NCBI RefSeq assembly: GCF_019468465.1
Contig: NZ_CP080519.1
Location: forward strand, 10,778,501 to 10,842,500
DNA length: 64,000 nucleotides
Source: Amycolatopsis sp. DSM 110486
GTDB taxonomy: Bacteria; Actinomycetota; Actinomycetes; Mycobacteriales; Pseudonocardiaceae
Direction of reading: 5' to 3'
Below, piece by piece: positions 57,862-64,000 of this stretch (its first letter is position 1; every line of letters begins with the position of its first letter). The notes beneath the pieces are model-generated. The model was not told the DNA's origin. It did no database searches and worked only from the letters and a program-made list of their open reading frames with translations. Position numbers and translations under genes: made by a program.

Positions 57862-59385
57862 TCACGCTCCTTCGCCGGTTTCACCGGAGTCGCCGGACAG
57901 GATTCGGTCACGCAGCAGGGTTTTGTTCAGCTTGCCCGTCGGCAGCCGGGGCAGGCTCACCACGAACTCCACGCGGCGGGGCGCCTTGAACCCGGCCAGC
58001 CGCTCGCGGCAGTACTCGATCAACTCGGCCCCGCTCACGGCGCCGGCCGGCTCGACCACGGCCGTGACGCCCTCGCCGAACTCGGGGTCCGGCAGGCCGA
58101 TCACGGCGGCGTCGGCCACCGCGGGGTGCGTGAGCAGGGTGTCCTCGACCTCGGTCGGGTAGACGTTCACGCCGCCGGAGATGATCGTGTGCCCCTCGCG
58201 GCCGACGAGGTAGAGGAACCCGTCCTCGTCGAGGCTGCCGAGGTCACCGACGCTGCACAGGTCGGCGCCCGCGTCGCCGGCGTTGCGGTAGGCCGAGCCG
58301 CCCGGCGCGAACCACACCTTCCCGACGGTGCCCGCCGGGACCTCACGCCCGCCGTCGTCGGTCACGTGCACGCTGCCGGACAACGGTTTCCCCACCGTGC
58401 CCGGATGCGCCAGCGCATCGTGCGGGCCGACGTAGGTGTGGCCGTAGCCCTCGGACGCGCCGTAGTACTCGTGCAGGATCGGCCCCCACCAGTCCATCAC
58501 CGCCGTCTTCACCTCGGGCGGGCACGGCGCGCCGGAGGTGAACGCGACGCGGTGGCTGCTCAGGTCGTGGCGCGAGCGAGCTTCCGGCGAAAGACGCAGC
58601 AGCCGCAGCAGCATCGTGGGCACCCACTGCGAGTGCGTCACGCCGTGGGCCGCGATCGCCGCGAGCGAGCCCTCCGCGTCGAAGCGGTCGAGGCACACCA
58701 CGGTGCCGCCGAGCGAGAGCGTGATGAGCTGGAAGGTGAACGGGGCGGCGTGGTAGTTCGGCGCCGGCGAGAGGAACACGGTGTCGGCGGCCAGCTCCAG
58801 CTTCGCCGCGAGTCCCGCGTGGCGGGCGGGCGCGTCGGCCGGGTGCACACCGAGCAGCTGCTGGCGGAACGCCTTGGGCCGCCCGGTGCTGCCACCGCTG
58901 TAGAGCACCCGCGCGCCGAGCAGCTCGCCGTCGATCGGCGCCTCGGGCAGACCGGCCACGGCGTCGCCGAGGAACTCCGGCTCGCCGCCGGGGTCCACGG
59001 ACAGCAGCAGCGCCGGCTTGCCGACCTCGCGCAGGGCTTCGGCGACGACGTCGGCGCAGCGGGCGCTGGTGACGATCGCGCACGAGGCGCCGTCGCCCAC
59101 CGCCTCCGCGAGCAGCGGGCCGAGCTCGCCGCTGCGCAGGTGCCAGTTCACCGGGGTCACGTAGAGTCCGGAGCGCATGCCCGCGGCGACGAGCACCGGC
59201 CACTCCAGCCGGTTCTCGAGCACGAGCAGCAGCGTGCCGCCGGGGCCGATCCCCCGCTCGCGCAGCACGTGCGCGACCTGGTTGGAGCGGGCCTCGAGCT
59301 CGGCGTAGGTGAGGCTCTCGCCGCTCGGCGCCATCACGTACGCCCGGGCACCGGGCCGCTCGCGCGCAATCGGGGCGGGGTACAC
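57862..59385 (-). CDS. AMP-forming aryl-acid/acyl-CoA ligase
   Basis: 507 residues. P-loop YSGGSTGRPKAF, YYGASEGYG, GREGHTIISGGVNVYPTEVE hinge and C-terminal lysine in PTGKLNKTLLRD. A 4-hydroxybenzoate- or phenylacetate-type acid is the logical substrate since an aldehyde dehydrogenase in the same cluster would form one (inference). GTG 59385 with GAAGGAGG upstream. Divergent from the P450 operon, with operator B overlapping its likely -10 (TAGCAT). Confidence 0.9.
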   Translation of the reverse strand: MYPAPIARERPGARAYVMAPSGESLTYAELEARSNQVAHVLRERGIGPGGTLLLVLENRLEWPVLVAAGMRSGLYVTPVNWHLRSGELGPLLAEAVGDGASCAIVTSARCADVVAEALREVGKPALLLSVDPGGEPEFLGDAVAGLPEAPIDGELLGARVLYSGGSTGRPKAFRQQLLGVHPADAPARHAGLAAKLELAADTVFLSPAPNYHAAPFTFQLITLSLGGTVVCLDRFDAEGSLAAIAAHGVTHSQWVPTMLLRLLRLSPEARSRHDLSSHRVAFTSGAPCPPEVKTAVMDWWGPILHEYYGASEGYGHTYVGPHDALAHPGTVGKPLSGSVHVTDDGGREVPAGTVGKVWFAPGGSAYRNAGDAGADLCSVGDLGSLDEDGFLYLVGREGHTIISGGVNVYPTEVEDTLLTHPAVADAAVIGLPDPEFGEGVTAVVEPAGAVSGAELIEYCRERLAGFKAPRRVEFVVSLPRLPTGKLNKTLLRDRILSGDSGETGEGA

Positions 59386-59410
59386 GCCATCGACCTCCTT
59401 CTCGATTGTT

Positions 59411-59428
59411 TGTGAATGCTATGTCACG
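59411..59428. promoter_or_regulatory. operator B: GTTTGTGA-N8-TCACGAAC
   Basis: TGTGAATGCTATGTCACG; with flanks it becomes 8-bp arms with one mismatch (59408-59431). It is 26 bp upstream of the CoA ligase and about 110 bp upstream of the divergent P450. A candidate -35/-10 for the ligase (TTGCGG-N18-TAGCAT, minus sense) lies across it. Same spacing as operator A. Confidence 0.65.
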
Positions 59429-59535
59429 AACGAGCGCCACCGCAACGCTCTTGCTTAGCTCTTCCGTTCTCCGACGCGATGTGATGTAGTGATTGAGCGT
59501 TCGCAATCCAGCAAGGCGCGACAGAAGGGACAGCG

Positions 59536-60753
59536 GTGTCCGAACAGACGTCCGGCGCGACAGCCGTCGACCTCATGGATCTGGACCTGTTCGCATCGGG
59601 CTCCGACCACGAGGCGTTCCGCGAGCTGCGTGAGCACGATCCGCTGCACTGGAACGACGAACCCGGCGGCCGTGGATTCTGGTCGGTGACGCGGTACGCG
59701 GACATCAAGCGCATCGCCGCCGACCACGAGAGCTTCTCCTCCGCCGAAGGGACGCAGATCCCGGACCGCCGCGCCGAGGGGCACGGCGAACCCAGCATCC
59801 ACAACATGGACCCGCCGCGCCACGGGGCGCTGCGCAAGCTCGTGGTGCCGCACGTGCGGCCCGCGAAGGTCCGCCCGCTCGAGGGCGACATCGTCACGGT
59901 CATCGACGAACTGCTCGACACCGCGCTGGCCCAGGGCGGCACGTTCGACTTCGTGCATACGGTGGCCGCCCAGCTGCCGCTGTTGGTGATCGGCCGCCTG
60001 CTCGGCGCGCCGCCCGAGGCGTGCCCGCACATGCAGCGCTGGACCAACCAGATGGCGTCCGACGACCCGGAGTACAGCACGGGCCCGGAGACCGCCGCCC
60101 GGGCGCGCGACGAGATCTTCTCGTACTTCCACGAGCTGGAGGCGCAACGGCGGGCGACCCCGGCCGAGGACCTGGTGAGCGTGCTCGCCCACGCCGCGCC
60201 GGGCGGCGAGCCGCTCAACCGCGGCCAGCTCGACGCGTACTACCTGCTGCTCATGGTCGCCGGCAACGAGACCACGCGGAACCTGCTCACAGGCGGGATG
60301 ATCGCGTTCGGCGCGTTCCCGGATCAGTGGGCCGCGCTACGCGCCGACGCGGACCGGATCCCGGGTGCGGTCGAAGAAATGGTGCGCTGGGTGTCGCCGG
60401 TGCTGTGCATGCGCCGGACCGCGACGCGCGACGTCGAGCTGCACGGCCGCACGATCCAGGCCGGGCAGAAAGTGGTGCTGTGGTTCGCCTCGGGCAACCG
60501 CGACGAGACGGTGTTCGCCGCGCCCGACGAGTTCCGCGCCGAGCGCACGCCCAACGAGCACCTCGGCTTCGGCTGGGGCGTGCACGCCTGCCTCGGCGCG
60601 CACCTCGCGCGGCTGGAGGCGCAGCTGTTCCTGCGGCGCCTGCGCGAGCGCAGCCTGCGCGTGGACGTGCAGGCCCCGCCGGAACGCTTGCGCAGCAACT
60701 TCTTCCGCGGCGTGAAGCGGCTGCAGGTGCGGCTGGTGAGCGACCGTGGCTGA
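59536..60753 (+). CDS. cytochrome P450 (CreJ-like candidate)
   Basis: 405 residues. AGNETT in the I-helix (242-247), EMVR (281-284) and heme loop FGWGVHACLG with Cys352. GTG start with AAGGGA upstream. It heads a tightly overlapping operon (P450, aldehyde dehydrogenase, SDR, ATP-grasp), and its ferredoxin and reductase are encoded at 54.0-55.4 kb under a matching operator. By analogy with CreJ it would oxidise the alkyl side chain of an aryl phosphate. Substrate not proven by sequence. Confidence 0.92.
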   Translation: MSEQTSGATAVDLMDLDLFASGSDHEAFRELREHDPLHWNDEPGGRGFWSVTRYADIKRIAADHESFSSAEGTQIPDRRAEGHGEPSIHNMDPPRHGALRKLVVPHVRPAKVRPLEGDIVTVIDELLDTALAQGGTFDFVHTVAAQLPLLVIGRLLGAPPEACPHMQRWTNQMASDDPEYSTGPETAARARDEIFSYFHELEAQRRATPAEDLVSVLAHAAPGGEPLNRGQLDAYYLLLMVAGNETTRNLLTGGMIAFGAFPDQWAALRADADRIPGAVEEMVRWVSPVLCMRRTATRDVELHGRTIQAGQKVVLWFASGNRDETVFAAPDEFRAERTPNEHLGFGWGVHACLGAHLARLEAQLFLRRLRERSLRVDVQAPPERLRSNFFRGVKRLQVRLVSDRG

Positions 60754-62167
60754 GCAGTGGCTGGGGCGCGCGGCCTGCCTCGTCGGCGGTGAGTGGCGGA
60801 CGCCCGACGGCCCCGCGATCCCCGTCGTCGACCCGTACACCGAGCAGCCCATCGGCGAGACGGCCGAAGCCGGCCCTGGTCTCACCGCCGAGGCCGTCGC
60901 TGCGGCGGAGGCGGCGCTCCCGGCGTGGGAACGGACCGGCCCGGCCGATCGTGCGGACCTGCTCGACCGGCTGGCCGACCTGCTGGAAGCTCGCTCGGGC
61001 GAGCTGGCGGCGCTGATCACGCGCGAGATGGGCATGCCCGCCACGCTCGCGACGGCGAGCCAGGGCGATCTGCCGCCGCGGGTGCTGCGCGCGTTCGCCA
61101 CGGCCACGCGGGCATTCGGCTGGACCGAGAAGATCGACGGCGCCCAGCTGCACCGCGTGCCGCTCGGCGTGGTCGGCGCGATCACGCCGTGGAACATGCC
61201 CGCGCACCAGATCATCGCGAAGGTCGGCGCCGCGCTCGCCGCGGGCAACACCGTAGTGCTCAAGCCGAGTGAGGCCACGCCGTTCGACGCGAACCTCATC
61301 GCGGCCGCCGCGCTGGAAGCGGGCTTCCCGCCGGGGGTGTTCTCGGTCGTGCAAGGCACCGGGCCGGTCACCGGTGAGGCGCTCGTGGCCGATCCGCGCG
61401 TGGCCCACGTGACCTTCACCGGCAGCGTCCCGGCCGGGCAGGCGGTCGCCGCGCTCGCCGCCGGGCACACCGCGTCGACCACGCTGGAGCTGGGCGGGAA
61501 GTCGGCCGCGGTGCTGCTGCCGGACGCGGATCTGGCGCGCGCCGTTCCGGCGGCGGTGAAGAGCGGGCTCGTGAACTCGGGCCAGGCGTGCAACGCGACC
61601 ACGCGGATCGTGGTGCCGCGCAGCACGCTCGCCGACGTCGAAGCCCTCGTCATCGACGCGCTCGACGCCGTGGTCGCCGGCGACCCGCGTGACCCGGCCA
61701 CCACGTTCGGGCCGCTGGCCTCGGCTCGCCAGCGCGACCGGGTGCGCCACCTGCTCGACACCGCCGGCGACGACCGCGCGGTGACGCCACCACTGCAACT
61801 GCTGCCCTCGCGTGGGTTCTTCGTCGGCCCGCGCGTCTACTTCGGACTCGACGCCCGGCATCCGCTGGTGCGCCAGGAGGTGTTCGGTCCCGTGCTCGTC
61901 GTGCAGTCCTACACCGACGAGGCGGAAGCCACCGCGGTCGCGAACGACAGCGACTTCGGCCTGTCCGCCGAGGTCTGGTCGGCCGACCCCGACCGGGCCG
62001 AGAGCTTCGCGCGGACGCTGCGCGTGGGCCAGGTCAAGATCAACGGCGTGCGCACCCGCGAGCGCCCCGGCGTGCCGTTCGGCGGCCGGAAGTCCTCCGG
62101 CTACGGCCGGGAGCTCGGCGCCGAGGGCATCACCGACCTCACCGCGGTGCAGGCGGTGCTGCGATGA
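60746..62167 (+). CDS. NAD(P)-dependent aldehyde dehydrogenase
   Basis: 473 residues. GAITPWNMP, the general-base Glu in LELGGKSAAVLL, the nucleophile Cys in NSGQACNATTR and EVFGPVLVV-SY are all present. It oxidises an aldehyde to acid; an aromatic aldehyde such as 4-hydroxybenzaldehyde is likely from context (CreC analog). GTG start overlaps the P450 stop by 8 bp. Confidence 0.93.
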   Translation: MAEQWLGRAACLVGGEWRTPDGPAIPVVDPYTEQPIGETAEAGPGLTAEAVAAAEAALPAWERTGPADRADLLDRLADLLEARSGELAALITREMGMPATLATASQGDLPPRVLRAFATATRAFGWTEKIDGAQLHRVPLGVVGAITPWNMPAHQIIAKVGAALAAGNTVVLKPSEATPFDANLIAAAALEAGFPPGVFSVVQGTGPVTGEALVADPRVAHVTFTGSVPAGQAVAALAAGHTASTTLELGGKSAAVLLPDADLARAVPAAVKSGLVNSGQACNATTRIVVPRSTLADVEALVIDALDAVVAGDPRDPATTFGPLASARQRDRVRHLLDTAGDDRAVTPPLQLLPSRGFFVGPRVYFGLDARHPLVRQEVFGPVLVVQSYTDEAEATAVANDSDFGLSAEVWSADPDRAESFARTLRVGQVKINGVRTRERPGVPFGGRKSSGYGRELGAEGITDLTAVQAVLR

Positions 62168-62973
62168 CGCGCCGGATCCTCGTGACGGGCGCCGCGTCCG
62201 GCGTCGGCCTCGCGCTGGCCCGGCAGCTGACCGACGACGGCGTGGCCGTGATCGGCGTCGACCGCGCCGAGATCCCCGTGCCCGTCGACCGGGCCCTGCG
62301 GGTGGACCTCACCGACTTCGCCGCCGTGCGCGAGGTCGCGGCGAGCGTCACCGAGCTGGACGGCATCGCGAACGTCGCCGGAGTGCCCGGCACCGCGCCC
62401 GCCGCCACGGTGCTCGCGGTGAACGTGGTCGGCACCCGTGTGCTCACCGACGCACTGCTGCCGCGGCTGGCCGAGGGCGGCGCCGTGGTGACGGTGGCGT
62501 CCATCGCCGCCCACCGCAACACTCTCCCGGCCGAAGCCCTCGACCGGCTGTGCACTGTCGACAGTGACGTCGAGCTGGCGGACTGGCTCGCGGAGTACCC
62601 GTTGTCGGGCGCTGCCGCCTACGACACGTCGAAAGCCGCGCTCGTCGCGTGGAGCGCGCGGCTGGCCGCCCGGCTGCTGCCGCGCGCCCGCGCGGTGAGC
62701 GTGAGCCCCGGCCCCGTGGACACGCCGATCCTGGCCGACTTCCGCGAGTCGATGGGCGCCGAGTCGATCGACCGCGCGGGCGCGGTGGTCGGGCGGCACG
62801 GGTTACCCGGCGAAATTGCCGCAGCGGCCGCGTTCCTGCTCAGCCCCGCGGCCTCCTGGGTCAACGGCATCGACCTGCCCGTCGAAGGCGGCCTGGCCGC
62901 CGCGCGCACGCACCTGGCCGCGGCGCCCCTAGCCAGCACCGCCGAGCCCAGCACCGAAAGGACCACCCGGTGA
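62164..62973 (+). CDS. short-chain dehydrogenase/reductase
   Basis: 269 residues. RILVTGAASGVGLALARQL NAD loop, VAGVPG (NNAG region), and YDTSKAALVAW with catalytic Tyr/Lys; a C-terminal extension of about 20 residues. ATGA overlap with the aldehyde dehydrogenase. As the only alcohol dehydrogenase in the cluster it would oxidise the benzylic alcohol to the aldehyde (CreG analog, inferred). Confidence 0.92.
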   Translation: MTRRILVTGAASGVGLALARQLTDDGVAVIGVDRAEIPVPVDRALRVDLTDFAAVREVAASVTELDGIANVAGVPGTAPAATVLAVNVVGTRVLTDALLPRLAEGGAVVTVASIAAHRNTLPAEALDRLCTVDSDVELADWLAEYPLSGAAAYDTSKAALVAWSARLAARLLPRARAVSVSPGPVDTPILADFRESMGAESIDRAGAVVGRHGLPGEIAAAAAFLLSPAASWVNGIDLPVEGGLAAARTHLAAAPLASTAEPSTERTTR

Positions 62974-64000
62974 CCACCACGGCGCCTCCCGAGTCGACCG
63001 AGACCGTGCTCCCCCTCGACGGCACGCGCCCGCTGGGCCGCGACCTCGTGGGCGGCAAGGCCCACAGCCTCAACCGGATGCGTTCGCTCGGCCTGCCGGT
63101 GCCGCCGGCGTTCGCGATCACCGTGGACGTCTGCACCGCCTACCACGCGGGCGGCACGCTGCCCGACGACGTCTGGGCGCGGGTCCTCGACCACCTGGCG
63201 CACCTGGAGGCGCGGACCGGCCGCCGCTTCGGCGGACCGGGCTGGCCGCTGCTGGTCTCCGTGCGCTCCGGCGCCGCCCGCAGCATGCCCGGGATGATGG
63301 ACACCGTCCTCAACCTCGGCCTGACGCGGGAGCTGCGCGACGCTCTGGCCGAGCAGTCGGGCGACCCCGCGTGGGCAGCCGACACCTGGGAGCGGTTCGA
63401 GCGCTCGTACTCCGGCATCGTCGGCGGCCCGCCGCCCGAGGACCCACGCGAGCAGCTGCGCGCGGCGATCGGCGCCGTGTTCCGCTCGTGGTTCTCGCCG
63501 CGCGCGGTGAGCTACCGCGAGCACCACGGCATCACCGATCTCGGCGGCACGGCCGTGACCGTGCAGGCCATGGCGTTCGGCAACCGCGACGCCGAGTCCG
63601 GCACCGGCGTGCTGTTCAGCCGCGACCCCGGCACCGGTGAGCCCGGCGTCTACGGTGAGTGGCTGGCCCGCGCGCAGGGCGAGGACGTCGTGTCCGGCGA
63701 ACGCACCCCGGCGCGGCTCGACGAGCTGGCGCGCACGCAGCCGGGCAACCACCGTGAGCTGCTTCGCCTGGCCGGGGTGCTGGAGCGCGAGTACCGCGAC
63801 ATGGTCGACGTGGAGTTCACGATCGAGTCCGGCACGCTCTACGTGCTGCAGGCCCGGGCCGGCAAACGCACGCCCGGCGCGGCGGCGCGCATCGCCGTGG
63901 ACCTCGTCGGCGAAGGCCTGATCGACACCGACACGGCGCTCACGCGCGTGACCCCGGCCCAGGCCACGCAGCTGCTGGAGACGGCCGGCGCGGCCGAGGG
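62970..64000 (+). CDS. PPDK/PEP-synthase-type ATP-grasp protein (runs off window)
   Basis: 343 residues visible. GRDLVGGKAHSLNRMRSLGL and PVPPAFAITVDVC, then SVRSGAARSMPGMMDTVLN, are the nucleotide-binding signatures of pyruvate phosphate dikinase; the last visible part reaches the linker (VDLVGEGLIDTDTALTRVTP) that precedes a swivel domain in PPDK. Whether a His domain follows is not visible, and this decides whether it is a stand-alone ATP-grasp partner of the swivel protein at 55422. GTGA overlap with the SDR, AAAGGA upstream. CreH-like role inferred. Confidence 0.9.
   Translation, partial: MTTTAPPESTETVLPLDGTRPLGRDLVGGKAHSLNRMRSLGLPVPPAFAITVDVCTAYHAGGTLPDDVWARVLDHLAHLEARTGRRFGGPGWPLLVSVRSGAARSMPGMMDTVLNLGLTRELRDALAEQSGDPAWAADTWERFERSYSGIVGGPPPEDPREQLRAAIGAVFRSWFSPRAVSYREHHGITDLGGTAVTVQAMAFGNRDAESGTGVLFSRDPGTGEPGVYGEWLARAQGEDVVSGERTPARLDELARTQPGNHRELLRLAGVLEREYRDMVDVEFTIESGTLYVLQARAGKRTPGAAARIAVDLVGEGLIDTDTALTRVTPAQATQLLETAGAAE

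Noticed and set aside
1..64000. CRISPR arrays, rRNA genes or intact insertion sequences
   Set aside because: No regularly spaced identical repeats, rRNA-like segments or transposase motifs were seen.

Overview
The window is high-GC DNA with frequent GTG starts, GTGA/ATGA stop-start overlaps, an F420-type oxidoreductase, two P450s and a DUF5313-like protein. This points to an actinomycete, most likely Pseudonocardiaceae (Amycolatopsis-like). The genus is an inference. About 65 protein genes or gene remnants and a dense tRNA array are readable.

Layout. 1-12.2 kb: a catabolic island with two paralogous FAD desaturase-like enzymes, three acyl-CoA/aryl-CoA ligases, a P450, an F420-dependent LLM enzyme, two NTF2-like proteins, a VOC protein and an NAD-epimerase. 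Three copies of a 16-bp imperfect palindrome (YCAAACGG-type) lie in its promoter regions and suggest one regulator. 12.2-18.8 kb: a double-domain Lrp-type regulator, inositol-phosphatase-like enzyme, VIT1-like transporter, OsmC peroxidase, Cys-type sulfatase and secreted S53 peptidase. 18.8-23.4 kb: hydrolases, including a protein with the full residue set of fluoroacetate dehalogenase, arranged around a divergent promoter with paired CGGACAG-NTGTCCG operators. 23.4-26.3 kb: globin, glutaminase, a UDG-fold protein and hypothetical proteins. 26.9-28.24 kb: 14 tRNA or tRNA-like genes packed in 1.3 kb on the minus strand. Several have odd structures (leucine anticodons on short-variable-arm bodies, a 6-nt anticodon loop, a truncated D-arm). 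Beside the array is a complete small transcription unit (promoter, SD, 56-codon ORF, terminator). 28.7-33.8 kb: LysR/nitronate monooxygenase, DJ-1-like, VOC, TetR and CaiB/BaiF genes. 33.8-37.5 kb: a TauT/NitT-type ABC transporter with a hydrolase. 37.5-45.3 kb: a DNA-ligase remnant, small membrane and secreted proteins, an orphan MurC, PAP2, and a LacI-controlled locus broken by deletion plus a local inversion. 45.5-51.6 kb: a FUSC exporter, and a fused indolepyruvate:ferredoxin oxidoreductase divergent from an Lrp regulator.

52-64 kb is the most coherent pathway. It has ferredoxin, ferredoxin reductase, a PEP-synthase-type swivel protein without an ATP-grasp domain, a winged-helix protein, an acid-CoA ligase, a P450, an aldehyde dehydrogenase, an SDR and a PPDK-type ATP-grasp protein that runs off the end. 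SurE and SMP-30 genes lie alongside. The gene set resembles the Corynebacterium glutamicum cre route, in which 4-cresol is phosphorylated, oxidised by a P450 on the aryl phosphate, dephosphorylated and oxidised to the acid. Two promoters here share a TGTGA-N8-TCAC operator.

No rRNA, CRISPR array, intact insertion sequence or replication origin was recognised.
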